DNA from: Winslowiella iniecta
GTDB lineage: Bacteria > Pseudomonadota > Gammaproteobacteria > Enterobacterales > Enterobacteriaceae
Assembly (NCBI RefSeq): GCF_001267535.1
Contig: NZ_JRXE01000024.1
Location: forward strand, 1 to 64,000
Reading direction: 5' to 3'
Length of the DNA stretch: 64,000 nt
Part shown: positions 49,167 to 61,559 of the stretch, in pieces
Position numbering within the stretch: position 1 is the stretch's first letter
How the letters are laid out: each line of letters starts with the position of its first letter
Program-made: the position numbers and the translations under genes
Notes under the pieces: model-generated
Databases searched by the model: none
Told to the model about the DNA's origin: nothing
What the model saw: only the letters and a program-made list of their open reading frames with translations

Positions 49167-49961
49167 TTAGCCTTCATTTACTAACACTTGTTCGATGGTG
49201 TCATCTTTACGCAGCGTTAAAATTTCACAGCCGTTTTCTGTCACCACAATAGTATGCTCGTACTGTGCGGACAAGCTGCGATCTTTAGTTTTTACCGTCC
49301 AGCCATCTTTCATGCTGCGAATGCGGTAATCACCGGCATTGACCATCGGTTCGATGGTGAAAGTCATGCCTGCCTGCAGGACCACGCCGCCATCATCCGC
49401 GTCGTAGTGCAGCACCTGTGGCTCTTCATGGAAGCCTTTACCGATACCGTGACCGCAATATTCACGCACCACAGAGAAATCTTGCGCTTCAACAAACTTT
49501 TGGATTTCACGACCCAGCGTGCGCAGACGAATGCCTGGCTTCACCATACGCAGTGACAGATACAAGCTTTCCTGAGTCACGCGGCACAGACGCTCGCCCT
49601 GAATAGTCGGTTTGCCGACGATAAACATTTTTGAGGTATCGCCGTGATACTCATCTTTGATCACGGTAACGTCGATATTGACGATATCACCATCGCGCAG
49701 GATTTTGTCGTCGCTGGGAATGCCGTGACACACCACTTCGTTAACCGAGATACAGACTGATTTTGGAAAACCGTGGTAGCCGAGGCAGGCAGAAACCGCT
49801 TGCTGCTGATTGACGATATGGTCGTGGCAAATACGGTCCAGTTCAGCGGTGGTCACACCGGGTTTGACGTGCGGTTCGATCATCTCCAGCACTTCGGCTG
49901 CCAGACGGCCTGCAACGCGCATCTTCTCGATTTCTTCTGGGGTTTTTATTGAAATAGCCAT
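49167..49961 (-). CDS. map: Methionine aminopeptidase type I
   Basis: 264 residues, same as E. coli. Removes initiator Met from nascent proteins. Metal-binding residues are visible in the pita-bread fold: SACLGYHGFPKSVCIS (His79), GDIVNIDVTV (Asp97), YHGDTSKMF (Asp108), YCGHGIGKGFHEEP (His171), FTIEPMV (Glu204), and EHTIVV (Glu235). Divergent from rpsB. Confidence 0.98.
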   Translation of the reverse strand: MAISIKTPEEIEKMRVAGRLAAEVLEMIEPHVKPGVTTAELDRICHDHIVNQQQAVSACLGYHGFPKSVCISVNEVVCHGIPSDDKILRDGDIVNIDVTVIKDEYHGDTSKMFIVGKPTIQGERLCRVTQESLYLSLRMVKPGIRLRTLGREIQKFVEAQDFSVVREYCGHGIGKGFHEEPQVLHYDADDGGVVLQAGMTFTIEPMVNAGDYRIRSMKDGWTVKTKDRSLSAQYEHTIVVTENGCEILTLRKDDTIEQVLVNEG

Positions 49962-50124
49962 TAAATTTTTTCCGCGAATGTCGTCTTTTTCGACAATAAT
50001 ATAGGCTGCGCCGCGCCATTCCGGCGTGCGCCAGCGTGCTGCATAAGCTTAGTCATACAATGTTAACAGCCTGCCCTGGCGCTGCCAAATGCAGTTTGTG
50101 GCACGTCAACGCTGACAACAATTA

Positions 50125-50154
50125 TTGGCGTCAGAGGCGGTATTATGGTATAAA
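50125..50154 (+). promoter_or_regulatory. rpsB: rpsB promoter
   Basis: -35 TTGGCG (50125-50130), 18-bp spacer, -10 TATAAA (50149-50154), followed by a GC-rich discriminator (GCGCGCCG), the pattern of stringently controlled ribosomal promoters. Confidence 0.65.
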
Positions 50155-50206
50155 GCGCGCCGACGATTCTATGTACGATGTTGTCTGTTGTACGAGAAAC
50201 GCATAA

Positions 50207-51067
<861 letters not shown>

Positions 51068-51145
51068 TAAGGCTAGCTCTTAACCGAGCCCTTAATACCA
51101 AAAAGCATCCGTCAGGATGTCTGGTATAGTCAGATAGTGATCTGT

Positions 51146-51176
51146 AAGGGGCCCTCAAGGCCCCTTTATTGTTTTT
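51146..51176 (+). terminator. Terminator/attenuator between rpsB and tsf
   Basis: AAGGGGCC-CTCAA-GGCCCCTT followed by TATTGTTTTT, 79 bp after rpsB. E. coli has a similar leaky terminator here that lowers tsf expression. Confidence 0.85.
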
Positions 51177-51289
51177 AAGTCTGCTTTGCCGGGCTTCAGG
51201 CCGGGCGGGGTAGAGTAAATCTCCTGCGAATTAAACACTGTTGCTACCATGTGTACGCAGCAGGTTCACAGTTAACCGAGGAATTTAGA

Positions 51290-52138
51290 ATGGCTGATAT
51301 TACCGCTGCTCTGGTAAAAGAACTGCGCGAGCGTACTGGCGCTGGCATGATGGATTGTAAAAAAGCGCTGACTGAAGCGAACGGCGACATTGAGCTGGCT
51401 ATCGAAAACATGCGTAAGTCTGGCGCAATCAAAGCCGCGAAAAAAGCGGGTAACGTTGCTGCTGACGGCGTGATCAAAACCAAAATCGCTGGCGACTACG
51501 CTGTGATTCTGGAAGTTAACTGCCAGACTGACTTTGTTGCTAAAGATGGTGGCTTCCTGGCATTTGTTGAGGAAGTTCTGGATGCAGCAGTAGCGGGTAA
51601 AGTTACTGATGTTGAAGTGCTGAAAGCGCAATTTGAAGAGCAGCGCGTAGCGCTGGTTGCCAAAATCGGCGAGAACATCAACATCCGTCGCGTTCAGATT
51701 CTGGAAGGCGAGCAGCTGGGCAGCTACCAGCACGGCGCACGTATCGGCGTACTGGTTTCTGCAAAAGGCGCTGACGAAGAGCTGATTAAGCAAGTTGCAA
51801 TGCACGTTGCAGCAAGCAAGCCAGAATTCGTTAATCCAGAAGACGTGTCAGCAGATGTGGTTGAGAAAGAGTACCAGGTTCAGCTGGACATCGCTATGCA
51901 GTCTGGCAAGCCTAAAGAAATCGCAGAGAAAATGGTTGAAGGCCGTATGAAGAAATTCACCGGCGAAGTTTCTCTGACCGGTCAGCCTTTCGTTATCGAT
52001 CCAGGCAAAACCGTTGGTCAGGCACTGAAAGAGAAAGGTGCTTCCGTGATCAACTTCATCCGCTTTGAAGTGGGCGAAGGCATCGAGAAAGTTGAAAGCG
52101 ACTTCGCAGCAGAAGTTGCGGCCATGTCTAAGCAGTAA
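51290..52138 (+). CDS. tsf: Elongation factor Ts
   Basis: 282 residues from ATG 51290 behind GAGGAA (E. coli 283). Guanine nucleotide exchange factor for EF-Tu. N-terminal UBA-like domain ([20 protein letters not shown]), core domain with [12 protein letters not shown], which inserts into EF-Tu. A longer frame to 51251 has no homology. Strong terminator behind. Confidence 0.98.
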   Translation: MADITAALVKELRERTGAGMMDCKKALTEANGDIELAIENMRKSGAIKAAKKAGNVAADGVIKTKIAGDYAVILEVNCQTDFVAKDGGFLAFVEEVLDAAVAGKVTDVEVLKAQFEEQRVALVAKIGENINIRRVQILEGEQLGSYQHGARIGVLVSAKGADEELIKQVAMHVAASKPEFVNPEDVSADVVEKEYQVQLDIAMQSGKPKEIAEKMVEGRMKKFTGEVSLTGQPFVIDPGKTVGQALKEKGASVINFIRFEVGEGIEKVESDFAAEVAAMSKQ

Positions 52139-52151
52139 TCATGGTCCTGAG

Positions 52152-52179
52152 GAACCGCCATTTATGGCGGTTCTTTTTT
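52152..52179 (+). terminator. Rho-independent terminator of tsf
   Basis: GAACCGCCA-TTTA-TGGCGGTTC followed by TTTTTT, 13 bp after tsf. The rest of the 280-bp gap to pyrH holds no gene. Confidence 0.92.
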
Positions 52180-52421
52180 ACCCGTCGTCCTTGATACCAC
52201 AGCTGTGCTGCTGCTCTTGCTCACCGAATTACTGACTGATGTCAGCTCATCGGGATTCGTTCGCTTGCGCCTTGCTGTAGCGCCAATGACTTAGGGTAAA
52301 GTTAGTACGACAAGTAACACCCATTTTCAGTCTCATCCCAATAGCATTTCTATCTGGCTAAGCGGATGATACATCAGATTTAACTCTTCCAATTTGATGA
52401 TAGCTTCCAGGAAAAAAGACC

Positions 52422-53147
52422 ATGGCTACCAATGCAAAACCTGTATATCAACGTATCCTGCTAAAACTGAGCGGTGAAGCACTGCAAGGTGCCGAAGGTT
52501 TTGGTATCGACGCAAGCGTGCTCGATCGTATGGCGCAAGAAGTTAAAGAGCTGGTCGAGCTCGGCATTCAGGTGGGCGTGGTGATCGGCGGTGGTAACCT
52601 GTTCCGCGGTGCCGGTCTGGCACAGGCTGGCATGAACCGTGTTGTTGGCGACCATATGGGGATGCTGGCAACCGTGATGAACGGCCTTGCGATGCGTGAT
52701 GCGCTGCACCGTGCCTATGTCAATGCGCGCCTGATGTCAGCGATTCCGCTGAATGGCGTGTGTGACAACTACAGCTGGGCTGAAGCTATCAGTTTACTGC
52801 GTAACAATCGCGTCGTGATCTTCTCTGCCGGTACCGGTAACCCATTCTTTACCACTGACTCGGCAGCTTGCCTGCGCGGCATCGAAATCGAAGCCGACGT
52901 GGTACTGAAAGCCACCAAAGTTGACGGCGTTTACTCTGCCGACCCGGTGAAGAACCCGGATGCCGTACTGCACGATCAACTGACTTATCAGGACGTGCTG
53001 GAACGTGAACTGAAGGTGATGGATCTGGCGGCATTCACCCTGGCACGCGACCACTCGCTGCCTATTCGTGTGTTCAATATGAACAAGCCAGGTGCACTGC
53101 GTCGCGTGGTAATGGGTGAAAAAGAAGGTACTCTGATTACGCATTAA
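52422..53147 (+). CDS. pyrH: UMP kinase
   Basis: 241 residues, as in E. coli. Phosphorylates UMP to UDP; the hexamer is activated by GTP and inhibited by UTP. Amino-acid-kinase fold: [25 protein letters not shown], and [21 protein letters not shown] precedes the ATG. Confidence 0.98.
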   Translation: MATNAKPVYQRILLKLSGEALQGAEGFGIDASVLDRMAQEVKELVELGIQVGVVIGGGNLFRGAGLAQAGMNRVVGDHMGMLATVMNGLAMRDALHRAYVNARLMSAIPLNGVCDNYSWAEAISLLRNNRVVIFSAGTGNPFFTTDSAACLRGIEIEADVVLKATKVDGVYSADPVKNPDAVLHDQLTYQDVLERELKVMDLAAFTLARDHSLPIRVFNMNKPGALRRVVMGEKEGTLITH

Positions 53148-53214
53148 TACCCGTCACGGCGTAAAATAGGGTATATTCTGTTGGTGCGAAGCGCTCCATT
53201 CAGGATGATAGCCA

Positions 53215-53249
53215 AACCCGTTCGGGTTGCGGGCACGCCTTTGCAACCC
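53215..53249 (+). promoter_or_regulatory. Mutually exclusive hairpins between pyrH and frr
   Basis: AACCCG-TT-CGGGTT (53215-53228) competes with GGGTTGC / GCAACCC (53224-53230 with 53243-53249): both use GGGTT. A candidate RNA switch or processing site in the frr leader, or chance; no U-tract. Confidence 0.35.
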
Positions 53250-53335
53250 AAAGTGTAACGGCTTTATCGACGATTATTTAAACGGGTCTTAGCTGGCTAA
53301 GGCTTGCCTGGTAACCAGAATCCAAGGGTTCCAAC

Positions 53336-53893
53336 GTGATTAACGACATCAGAAAAGATGCAGAACAGCGCATGGATAAATGCGTAGATTCATTCAAAAA
53401 CCATATCAGCAAAATCCGCACTGGCCGTGCGTCACCAAGCATTCTCGACGGTATTATGGTTGAGTACTATGGTGCCGCCACCCCGTTGCGTCAGCTTGCC
53501 AACGTGACCGTTGAAGATTCACGTACGTTGAAAATTAACGTGTTTGACCGCTCTTTAAGTCAGGCCGTTGAAAAAGCCATCATGACTTCTGATTTGGGTC
53601 TGAACCCAAGTTCAGCAGGCACTGATATCCGTGTTCCACTGCCAGCACTGACTGAAGAGCGTCGTAAAGACCTGATTAAAGTGGTGCGCGGTGAAGCGGA
53701 GCAGGGTCGTGTTTCAGTGCGTAACGTGCGTCGTGATGCTAACGACAAAGTAAAAGCGCTGCTGAAAGACAAAGAGATCAGTGAAGACGAAGAACGTCGT
53801 TCACAGGATGATATTCAGAAAATGACCGACGTCTTTATCAAGAAAATTGATTCAACGCTGGCCGAAAAAGAAGCGGAACTGATGGAATTCTGA
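53336..53893 (+). CDS. frr: Ribosome recycling factor
   Basis: 185 residues from GTG 53336 (E. coli 185, also GTG). Splits the post-termination ribosome with EF-G. Three-helix bundle with [19 protein letters not shown] and the hinge/domain [15 protein letters not shown]. The C-terminal Arg-rich helix [18 protein letters not shown] is intact. Confidence 0.98.
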   Translation: MINDIRKDAEQRMDKCVDSFKNHISKIRTGRASPSILDGIMVEYYGAATPLRQLANVTVEDSRTLKINVFDRSLSQAVEKAIMTSDLGLNPSSAGTDIRVPLPALTEERRKDLIKVVRGEAEQGRVSVRNVRRDANDKVKALLKDKEISEDEERRSQDDIQKMTDVFIKKIDSTLAEKEAELMEF

Positions 53894-53912
53894 TTTCCCT
53901 CATGCACCGTTG

Positions 53913-53966
53913 AAACGCCGTACAGATTCCCGTTCAGACCGAATGGCGGGTCTGGCGGCGTTTTTC
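53913..53966 (+). terminator. Rho-independent terminator of frr
   Basis: Outer AAACGCC/GGCGTTT with inner CAGACC/GGTCTG, followed by TTTTTC. Confidence 0.8.
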
Positions 53967-54003
53967 GTTTGGATGGGTGATAGTCCATACAAATCATCGT
54001 TAC

Positions 54004-54061
54004 GGGCGGCGAGAATGCCGCCTTTACACCGTTCTGAACGCAGGGGCGGCGTTCTCGCCGC
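54004..54061. repeat. Pair of REP-like palindromes before dxr
   Basis: GGCGGC-GAGAAT-GCCGCC (54005-54022) and GCGGCG-TTCT-CGCCGC (54046-54061), in opposite orientation about 24 bp apart, a BIME-like pair. Related hairpins occur at 18969, 31273 and 46381 in this window. Confidence 0.6.
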
Positions 54062-54097
54062 TCGCTTGCATGGAACGATATTAGGTACGTAGACCTT

Positions 54098-55300
54098 ATG
54101 AAGCAATTGACCATCCTCGGCTCGACCGGTTCAATCGGCACCAGCACCCTGGCAGTGGTGCGTGAAAATCCCCATTTGTTCGCCGTGAAGGCGCTGGTTG
54201 CCGGACGCAATGTCGAGCTGATGGCCGAGCAGTGTCAGATCTTCCGTCCCGCCTATGCGGCGATGTCTGATGAGGCTTCGGCGCAGGCGTTGCGTCAACG
54301 CTTACAGCAGCTGAATGTTGCCACTGAAGTCTTCGCCGGAGAGCAGGCTGCCTGCGAACTGGCTGCGCTGGATGATGTCGATCAGGTGATGGCGGCGATC
54401 GTCGGTGCTGCCGGTCTGTTGCCCACTCTGGCGGCGATTCGCGCCGGTAAAACTATTCTGCTGGCGAATAAAGAGGCACTGGTCACCTGCGGTCGGCTGT
54501 TTATGGATGAGGTTCGCCACGCCAACGCGCAGTTGCTGCCGATTGATAGCGAACACAATGCGATTTTTCAGAGTTTGCCTGCTTCCATCCAGCAGCAGTT
54601 AGGTTACGCTAACCTCGGGGAAAATGGCATCGACAGCATTATCCTCACGGGATCGGGTGGTCCGTTTCGGGAAACGCCGCTGGCCGCGCTTAACAGCATG
54701 ACGCCGGATCAGGCTTGTGCGCATCCGAACTGGTCGATGGGACGTAAAATCTCCGTCGATTCGGCCACCATGATGAATAAAGGTTTGGAATACATTGAAG
54801 CCCGCTGGTTATTTAATGCCACTGATGCCCAGATGGAAGTGATACTGCACCCACAGTCGGTGATTCACTCCATGGTGCGTTACCGTGATGGCAGCGTGAT
54901 AGCACAACTGGGTTCGCCAGATATGCGCACGCCCATTGCCCATGCGATGGCCTGGCCGCAACGCGTTAGCGCCGGTGCAACGCCGCTCGATTTTACCCGC
55001 ATGGGAGCACTTACTTTTGCCGAGCCAGATTTTGCTCGCTACCCCTGTCTGAAACTGGCGATGGATGCCTGTGAAGCGGGTCAGTCTGCGACCACGGCGT
55101 TAAACGCGGCGAATGAAGTGGCTGTCTCGGCGTTCCTGAATACAGAGATTCGTTTCACCGATATTGCCGCACTGAACAGCGCGGTACTGGCGTCGCTTTC
55201 CTGTCAGGAACCGCAGAGTGTTGAAGCTGTGATCGAGATCGATAAACTGGCGCGTGTTGCGGCAACTGCGTTGCTACCACGCTTTGCTGCCCGGCGTTAA
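54098..55300 (+). CDS. dxr: 1-deoxy-D-xylulose-5-phosphate reductoisomerase
   Basis: 400 residues (E. coli 398). Makes MEP from DXP with NADPH, the committed step of isoprenoid synthesis and the fosmidomycin target. [11 protein letters not shown] binds NADPH; metal-site residues are in [11 protein letters not shown] and [17 protein letters not shown]. Its product feeds ispU's substrate pathway. Confidence 0.98.
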   Translation: MKQLTILGSTGSIGTSTLAVVRENPHLFAVKALVAGRNVELMAEQCQIFRPAYAAMSDEASAQALRQRLQQLNVATEVFAGEQAACELAALDDVDQVMAAIVGAAGLLPTLAAIRAGKTILLANKEALVTCGRLFMDEVRHANAQLLPIDSEHNAIFQSLPASIQQQLGYANLGENGIDSIILTGSGGPFRETPLAALNSMTPDQACAHPNWSMGRKISVDSATMMNKGLEYIEARWLFNATDAQMEVILHPQSVIHSMVRYRDGSVIAQLGSPDMRTPIAHAMAWPQRVSAGATPLDFTRMGALTFAEPDFARYPCLKLAMDACEAGQSATTALNAANEVAVSAFLNTEIRFTDIAALNSAVLASLSCQEPQSVEAVIEIDKLARVAATALLPRFAARR

Positions 55301-55399
55301 TTCAACGATTTGCGGCGTCGCCATTTGTTAGGCGAAGCCGGAAATGGTATAGTCAGCAGCTTCCGTTTAGCAGTCACGACCTGTTACAACGGTAGTGAG

Positions 55400-55423
55400 A
55401 GCCGTGTGAAACACGGCTTTTTT
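55400..55423 (+). terminator. Rho-independent terminator of dxr
   Basis: AGCCGTGT-GAA-ACACGGCT followed by TTTTTG, between dxr and ispU. Confidence 0.88.
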
Positions 55424-55486
55424 GCGCCAGCGTGCAAGGTATTCAGAAACCGTTGTATTTCTGATTAAAGGAAATAATTACGCGTT

Positions 55487-56239
55487 ATGTCGTCCGAAAA
55501 TCAATTACAAGCCGATGACCAGCTCGGGGCTGGCCCCCACCATGTGGCCATCATTATGGATGGCAACGGTCGCTGGGCAAAGAATCAAGGCAAATTGCGC
55601 ATCTCTGGTCATAAAGCGGGAGTGAAATCGGTTCGTCGCGCTGTAAGCTTTGCCGTGAGCAATAAGCTTGATGCGCTCACGCTTTATGCCTTCAGTAGCG
55701 AAAACTGGAACCGTCCGCCGCAGGAAGTGATGGCGTTGATGGAGCTTTTCGTCTGGGCACTCGACAGCGAAGTCAAAAGTCTGCATAAGCATAATGTTCG
55801 TTTGCGAATTATTGGTGACATCAGTCGCTTTAATTTACGCTTACAAGAGCGCATTCGCCGCGCTGAGGAACTTACTCAACAAAATAATGGACTAACGCTC
55901 AACATTGCCGCGAATTATGGCGGCCGTTGGGATATTATCCATGGCGTAAGACAAATTGCCGAACAGGTGCAGGAAGGATTACTGCGTCCCGATCAAATCG
56001 AGGAAGAGACCCTGGAGAAGCATCTTTGTCTTAACACGCTGGCGCCAGTGGATCTGGTAATAAGGACCGGGGGAGAACATCGCATCAGTAACTTCCTGCT
56101 GTGGCAAGTGGCCTACGCAGAGTTTTACTTTACTGATGTTCTTTGGCCTGATTTTGATGAACAAGTTTTTGAAGGTGCAATGAATGCTTTCTCACACCGA
56201 GAGCGCCGGTTTGGCGGCGCAGCACCTGGTGGCGCCTGA
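55487..56239 (+). CDS. ispU: Undecaprenyl diphosphate synthase
   Basis: 250 residues (E. coli 253; also called uppS). Cis-prenyltransferase extending FPP with eight IPP to C55, the carrier of peptidoglycan and O-antigen. HVAIIMDGNGRWAK carries the catalytic Asp25; FSSENWNRP and VIRTGGEHRISNFLLWQ hold the IPP site. It is 18 bp upstream of cdsA, in one operon. Confidence 0.98.
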   Translation: MSSENQLQADDQLGAGPHHVAIIMDGNGRWAKNQGKLRISGHKAGVKSVRRAVSFAVSNKLDALTLYAFSSENWNRPPQEVMALMELFVWALDSEVKSLHKHNVRLRIIGDISRFNLRLQERIRRAEELTQQNNGLTLNIAANYGGRWDIIHGVRQIAEQVQEGLLRPDQIEEETLEKHLCLNTLAPVDLVIRTGGEHRISNFLLWQVAYAEFYFTDVLWPDFDEQVFEGAMNAFSHRERRFGGAAPGGA

Positions 56240-56257
56240 GCGCACTGGGGGTAACCT

Positions 56258-57115
56258 TTGCTGAAGTCTCGCTTGATTACAGCGTTCATATTGATACCGG
56301 TGGTGATTGCCGCGTTGTTCTTGCTGCCGCCGCTGGGCTTCATGATTACCACTCTGGTGGTGTGCATGCTGGCCGCATGGGAGTGGGGCCAGTTCGCGGG
56401 CTTTGCATCCCGTACTCAACGTATCTGGCTGGCCGTGCTTTGCGGCCTGCTGCTCGCCTTAATGATGCTGACGCTGCCGGCGTATCAGCACTCCGTGCAG
56501 TTACCTCAAATCAGTTTCTGGCTGTGGGCCTCACTCGGCTGGTGGATTGCGGCGCTGGTATTAGTGCTGTTCTATCCGGCCTCTGCGGCGCTGTGGCGGC
56601 AGTCGCGCATTCTGCGATTAGTGTTTGGTATCCTGACGATTGTACCTTTTTTCTGGGGCATGCTGGCGCTGCGCCAGTATCACTATGATGTCGATCACTA
56701 CGCCGGTGCCTGGTGGTTACTGTATGTGATGTTCCTGGTCTGGGGGGCAGATTCAGGTGCCTATATGTTTGGCCGTTTGTTTGGCAAACATAAGCTGGCG
56801 CCCAAAGTGTCGCCAGGTAAAACCTGGGAAGGTTTCTTTGGTGGTTTACTGACTTCAGCGCTGATCTCATGGCTGTTTGGTATGTGGGCGCCGCTGGCAG
56901 TGCAACCGGGTACCTTGTTAATCTGTTCGATCACTGCGGCGTTAGCGTCGGTGCTGGGCGATCTGACAGAAAGTATGTTTAAACGCGAAGCAGGGATTAA
57001 AGACAGCGGGAATCTGATTCCGGGCCACGGTGGTATTCTTGACCGTATCGACAGTTTGACTGCCGCAGTGCCAGTATTCGCCTGTCTGCTGTTGCTGGTT
57101 TTCAGGAACCTTTAA
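56258..57115 (+). CDS. cdsA: Phosphatidate cytidylyltransferase
   Basis: 285 residues from TTG 56258 (GGGGG upstream), same as E. coli. Inner-membrane enzyme making CDP-diacylglycerol from phosphatidate and CTP. Eight or so membrane helices and the C-terminal family signature ([27 protein letters not shown]) are present. Followed by rseP 14 bp later. Confidence 0.97.
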   Translation: MLKSRLITAFILIPVVIAALFLLPPLGFMITTLVVCMLAAWEWGQFAGFASRTQRIWLAVLCGLLLALMMLTLPAYQHSVQLPQISFWLWASLGWWIAALVLVLFYPASAALWRQSRILRLVFGILTIVPFFWGMLALRQYHYDVDHYAGAWWLLYVMFLVWGADSGAYMFGRLFGKHKLAPKVSPGKTWEGFFGGLLTSALISWLFGMWAPLAVQPGTLLICSITAALASVLGDLTESMFKREAGIKDSGNLIPGHGGILDRIDSLTAAVPVFACLLLLVFRNL

Positions 57116-57129
57116 AGGACGCAATTGCT

Positions 57130-58479
57130 ATGTTGAGCATACTCTGGAGCCTTGCTGCCTTTATCGTTGCGCTGGGCGTGTTGATTACCGTCCACGAGTT
57201 CGGCCATTTCTGGGTCGCCCGTCGTTGTGGCGTGAAAGTTGAGCGCTTCTCAGTTGGCTTCGGTAAGGCGCTGTGGCGTCGCCGCGATAAGCAGGGCACC
57301 GAGTATGTGATTGCGCTAATTCCGTTAGGTGGCTACGTCAAAATGCTCGACGAGCGTGTCGAGAGCGTGCCGCCTGAACTGCGTCATCAATCTTTCAATA
57401 ATAAAACCGTGCTGCAACGTGCATCAATTATTGCCGCCGGTCCGCTGGCTAACTTCATTTTCGCTATCTTTGCTTACTGGCTGGTATTTATCCATGGCGT
57501 CCCTGGCGTTCGCCCGGTTATTGGTGAAATAGTAAGCGGTTCGGTGGCGGCAGAGGCGCAAATTGCGCCAGGCATGGAACTAAAAGCAGTAGACGGTATC
57601 GAAACGCCTGATTGGGATGCAGTTCGTATGGCGCTGGTGGCGAAAATCGGCGACGAGGAAACCACTGTCAGTGTTGCGCCGTTTGGCTCATCGCAATCAA
57701 CGGAAAGAAAGCTCAATTTGCGTAACTGGCAATTCGAGCCTGATAAGCAAGATCCGGTGGTGTCACTGGGGATTCGGCCACGTGGACCAGAGATTGAATC
57801 GGTGCTGGCAGAAGTGCAGTCTGGCTCACCTGCAAGTGAGGCAGGTTTGCAAGCTGGCGACAGGATCGTTAAAGTCGATGGTCAGCCGTTAGAGCAATGG
57901 CAAAATTTTGTTACTCAGGTGCGTGATAATCCGGGTAAAGACATTGCTTTAGACGTGGAGCGGCAGGGTGAAGTGGTTCGATTGACGCTGACCCCTGAAG
58001 CTAAGCCGGATAATAGTGCTGAAGGTTTCGCGGGGGTGATACCGCGCATCGTTCCACTGCCGGACGAATATAAAACGGTGCGTCAGTATGGTCCGTTTGC
58101 AGCAATTGGTCAGGCCACGGATAAAACCTGGCAACTGATGAAGCTGACGGTCGGCATGCTTGGCAAGCTGATTACTGGTGATGTAAAGCTGAACAATCTG
58201 AGCGGGCCGATTTCGATCGCGCAGGGTGCCGGGATGTCAGCTGAATACGGTGTGATCTATTATCTGATGTTCCTCGCGTTAATCAGCGTGAACCTCGGGA
58301 TTATCAACCTGTTCCCACTGCCGGTTTTAGATGGTGGGCATCTGCTCTTCCTGGCGATCGAAAAGATCAAAGGAGGACCGGTGTCCGAGCGAGTTCAGGA
58401 CTTCAGTTATCGTATCGGCTCGATTTTGCTGGTGCTGTTAATGGGGCTTGCACTATTCAATGATTTCTCTCGCTTGTAG
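57130..58479 (+). CDS. rseP: Site-2 protease RseP
   Basis: 449 residues (E. coli 450). Inner-membrane zinc protease that makes the second cut in RseA and frees sigma-E; also clears signal-peptide remnants. HEFGH (His22, Glu23, His26) and [13 protein letters not shown] supply the zinc ligands; two PDZ domains lie in the periplasm (about 120-310). Located with bamA and skp, which its regulon controls. Confidence 0.97.
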   Translation: MLSILWSLAAFIVALGVLITVHEFGHFWVARRCGVKVERFSVGFGKALWRRRDKQGTEYVIALIPLGGYVKMLDERVESVPPELRHQSFNNKTVLQRASIIAAGPLANFIFAIFAYWLVFIHGVPGVRPVIGEIVSGSVAAEAQIAPGMELKAVDGIETPDWDAVRMALVAKIGDEETTVSVAPFGSSQSTERKLNLRNWQFEPDKQDPVVSLGIRPRGPEIESVLAEVQSGSPASEAGLQAGDRIVKVDGQPLEQWQNFVTQVRDNPGKDIALDVERQGEVVRLTLTPEAKPDNSAEGFAGVIPRIVPLPDEYKTVRQYGPFAAIGQATDKTWQLMKLTVGMLGKLITGDVKLNNLSGPISIAQGAGMSAEYGVIYYLMFLALISVNLGIINLFPLPVLDGGHLLFLAIEKIKGGPVSERVQDFSYRIGSILLVLLMGLALFNDFSRL

Positions 58480-58533
58480 CCGCCGCAAGGCGCATGCAGG
58501 CACGGGATGTGTTAGGAAGAACGCATAACAACG

Positions 58534-60939
58534 ATGGCGATGAAAAAGTTGCTCATAGCGTCGCTGCTGTTTAGCAGCGCCACCGTATACGGTGCAGACG
58601 GGTTCGTAGTGAAGGACATTCATTTCGAAGGGCTGCAGCGAGTCGCCGTCGGTGCGGCCTTGCTTAGCATGCCTGTGCGCGTAGGGGATACGGTGTCTGA
58701 CGATGACATCAGTAATACCATTCGCTCCCTGTTTGCGACCGGAAACTTCGAAGACGTTCAGGTTCTGCGCGACGGCACTACGCTGATCGTTCAGGTTAAA
58801 GAGCGTCCGACCATTGCCAGCATCACTTTCTCCGGTAACAAAGCGGTGAAAGAAGACATGCTTAAGCAGAACCTGGAAGCCTCTGGCGTGCGCGTCGGCG
58901 AAGCGCTGGACCGCACCACTATCTCGACTATCGAGAAAGGTCTGGAGGATTTCTACTACAGCGTGGGTAAATATAGCGCCAGCGTAAAAGCTGTCGTGAC
59001 GCCACTGCCGCGTAACCGTGTCGATCTGAAACTTGTATTCACCGAAGGTGTTTCTGCCAGGATTCAGCAGATCAACGTGGTTGGCAATAAGGCGTTCAGC
59101 TCGGAAGAGTTGATTTCCCGCTTCCAGCTGCGCGACGAGGTGCCGTGGTGGAACGTGGTTGGCGATCGCAAATACCAGAAACAGAAACTGGCCGGTGACC
59201 TTGAGACCCTGCGCAGCTTCTATCTGGATCGCGGTTATGCACGCTTTAATATCGATTCGACTCAGGTCAGCCTGACGCCGGATAAAAAGGGTATTTATAT
59301 CACCATCAACATCACCGAAGGCGATCAGTACAAGCTTTCTGGCGTGGTGGTAAATGGCAACCTGGCCGGTCACTCAGCTGAAATTGAGAGCCTGACCAAA
59401 GTCAATCCGGGTGAGCTGTATAACGGCGCGAAAGTGACGCGTATGGAAGACGACATCAAGAAAATGTTGGGTCGTTACGGCTATGCCTATCCACGTGTGG
59501 TCACTCAGCCAGAAATTAATGACGCTGATAAAACCGTTAAACTGCACGTTAATGTCGATGCGGGTAATCGCTACTACGTGCGTAAAGTGCGTTTCGAAGG
59601 TAACGATACCTCGAAAGATTCCGTTCTGCGCCGTGAAATGCGTCAGATGGAAGGCGCATGGCTGGGCAGTGACCTGGTTGAGCAGGGTAAAGAGCGTCTG
59701 AACCGTACCGGCTATTTTGAAACCGTTGAAACCGATACCCAGCGTGTATCAGGTTCGCCGGATCAGGTCGATGTGGTGTACAAAGTTAAAGAGCGTAATA
59801 CCGGTACCTTTAACTTTGGTATTGGTTACGGCACTGAAAGTGGCGTCAGCTTCCAGGTGGGTGTTCAGCAAGAAAACTGGCTGGGTACCGGTAATACCGT
59901 GGGTATCAGTGGTACCAAGAACGATTACCAGACCTATGCTGAGTTCTCTCTGACCGATCCGTACTTTACCGTTGATGGTGTCAGCCTCGGTGGCCGCATC
60001 TTCTACAACGACTTTAAAGCGGATAATGCTGACCTGTCTGACTATACCAACACCAGTTATGGTCTCGACGGTACGCTGGGCTTCCCGGTTAACGAGAACA
60101 ACACTCTGCGTGTTGGCTTAGGTTACGTGCATAACGACCTGTCTGATATGCAGCCGCAGATTGCGATGTGGCGTTATCTGGACTCGGTGGGTGAAAACCC
60201 TAACAGAACTCAGCGCAGTGAATACTCAGCGGATGATTTCACCTTCAACTATGGCTGGACGTATAACAACCTGGACCGTGGATTCTTCCCGACTTCAGGG
60301 AACCGTACCAACCTGAATGGTAAAATCACTATCCCAGGCTCGGATAACAGCTTCTATAAAGTGACGCTGGACAGCCAACAGTACATGCCGATTAACGATG
60401 ATCGTACCTGGGTGCTGCTAGGCCGTGGTCGTCTGGGTTACGGCGATGGTTTAAGCGGTAAAGAACTGCCGTTCTACGAAAACTTCTATGCCGGTGGTTC
60501 CAGCACCGTGCGTGGTTTCCGTTCGAACAATATCGGTCCGAAAGCGGCCTACTACAATAACAACTCGTCAACCTGTTCCGGCGCTCAGCCGATCTGTAAC
60601 TCTGACGATGCGGTAGGTGGTAACGCGATGGCGGTCGCCAGCATGGAGCTGATTACCCCAACGCCATTCCTCAGTGAGAAGTATTCTAACTCGGTGCGTA
60701 CATCGCTGTTTGTCGATGCCGGTACCGTCTGGGATACCAACTGGGAGAATACTAACGAGACTCGCGCGGCAGGCGTGCCGGATTATAGCGATCCGAGCAA
60801 CGTGCGTGTGTCTGCCGGTCTGGCGCTTCAGTGGATGTCTCCACTTGGCCCACTGGTGTTCTCGTACGCGCAGCCGGTTAAAAAGTATGAGGGAGATAAA
60901 GCAGAGCAGTTCCAGTTTAACATTGGTAAAACCTGGTAA
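58534..60939 (+). CDS. bamA: Outer-membrane protein assembly factor BamA
   Basis: 801 residues (E. coli 810). Signal peptide ([20 protein letters not shown]), five POTRA domains (about 21-420), then the 16-strand barrel with the VRGF motif and the C-terminal beta-signal FQFNIGKTW. Central subunit of the machine inserting beta-barrel proteins. The extracellular loop around residues 670-690 ([20 protein letters not shown]) differs and is shorter than in E. coli, as expected for a surface-exposed part. Confidence 0.98.
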   Translation: MAMKKLLIASLLFSSATVYGADGFVVKDIHFEGLQRVAVGAALLSMPVRVGDTVSDDDISNTIRSLFATGNFEDVQVLRDGTTLIVQVKERPTIASITFSGNKAVKEDMLKQNLEASGVRVGEALDRTTISTIEKGLEDFYYSVGKYSASVKAVVTPLPRNRVDLKLVFTEGVSARIQQINVVGNKAFSSEELISRFQLRDEVPWWNVVGDRKYQKQKLAGDLETLRSFYLDRGYARFNIDSTQVSLTPDKKGIYITINITEGDQYKLSGVVVNGNLAGHSAEIESLTKVNPGELYNGAKVTRMEDDIKKMLGRYGYAYPRVVTQPEINDADKTVKLHVNVDAGNRYYVRKVRFEGNDTSKDSVLRREMRQMEGAWLGSDLVEQGKERLNRTGYFETVETDTQRVSGSPDQVDVVYKVKERNTGTFNFGIGYGTESGVSFQVGVQQENWLGTGNTVGISGTKNDYQTYAEFSLTDPYFTVDGVSLGGRIFYNDFKADNADLSDYTNTSYGLDGTLGFPVNENNTLRVGLGYVHNDLSDMQPQIAMWRYLDSVGENPNRTQRSEYSADDFTFNYGWTYNNLDRGFFPTSGNRTNLNGKITIPGSDNSFYKVTLDSQQYMPINDDRTWVLLGRGRLGYGDGLSGKELPFYENFYAGGSSTVRGFRSNNIGPKAAYYNNNSSTCSGAQPICNSDDAVGGNAMAVASMELITPTPFLSEKYSNSVRTSLFVDAGTVWDTNWENTNETRAAGVPDYSDPSNVRVSAGLALQWMSPLGPLVFSYAQPVKKYEGDKAEQFQFNIGKTW

Positions 60940-61058
60940 CTCCCTGCGCACGGAAGCGACTCAAGTGAGTATCGCGTTGTCACACGGCAGCCTCGTTGCT
61001 GCCGATGTCACGCAAAACATGTGTCTGTGACACGAACGGTGATGGTAAGGAGTTTATA

Positions 61059-61556
61059 GTGAAAAAGTTGTTGTGTGCCGCAGGTCTGGGTCTTGCTTTA
61101 GCTGTATCAGCTGGCGCTCAGGCTGCTGACAAAATTGCAGTGGTAAACGTTTCCAGCATTTTCCAACAGTTACCGCAGCGTGCGACAGTTGCGAAACAGC
61201 TTGAAAATGAATTTAAAGGTCGCGCAAGCGAACTGCAGAACCAGGAGCGTGACCTGCAAACTAAAATGCAGCGTCTGCAGCGCGACGGTTCTACCATGAA
61301 GGCCAGCGATCGTAGCCGCATGGAAAAAGACATTATGGCGCAGCGCGAAGCGTTCTCCACGAAAGCTCAGGCTTTCGAGCAGGATAATCGTCGCCGTCAG
61401 AGTGAAGAGCGTAATAAAATCCTGAGCCGTATTCAGGATGCAGTGAAGGTCGTGGCTGACAAAGAAGGTTACGATGTTGTTGTCGATGCAAACGCGGTTG
61501 CTTATGCATCTAATTCCAAAGACATCACTGCTGATGTACTGAAACAGGTTAAATAA
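61059..61556 (+). CDS. skp: Periplasmic chaperone Skp
   Basis: 165 residues from GTG 61059 behind AAGGAG (E. coli 161). Trimeric jellyfish-like chaperone carrying unfolded outer-membrane proteins to BamA. Signal peptide ends AQAA; long coiled-coil arms (about 45-125) and the core end [11 protein letters not shown] are intact. A 7-bp hairpin CGGCAGC/GCTGCCG (60985-61004) lies between bamA and skp. Confidence 0.97.
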   Translation: MKKLLCAAGLGLALAVSAGAQAADKIAVVNVSSIFQQLPQRATVAKQLENEFKGRASELQNQERDLQTKMQRLQRDGSTMKASDRSRMEKDIMAQREAFSTKAQAFEQDNRRRQSEERNKILSRIQDAVKVVADKEGYDVVVDANAVAYASNSKDITADVLKQVK

Positions 61557-61559
61557 GAC

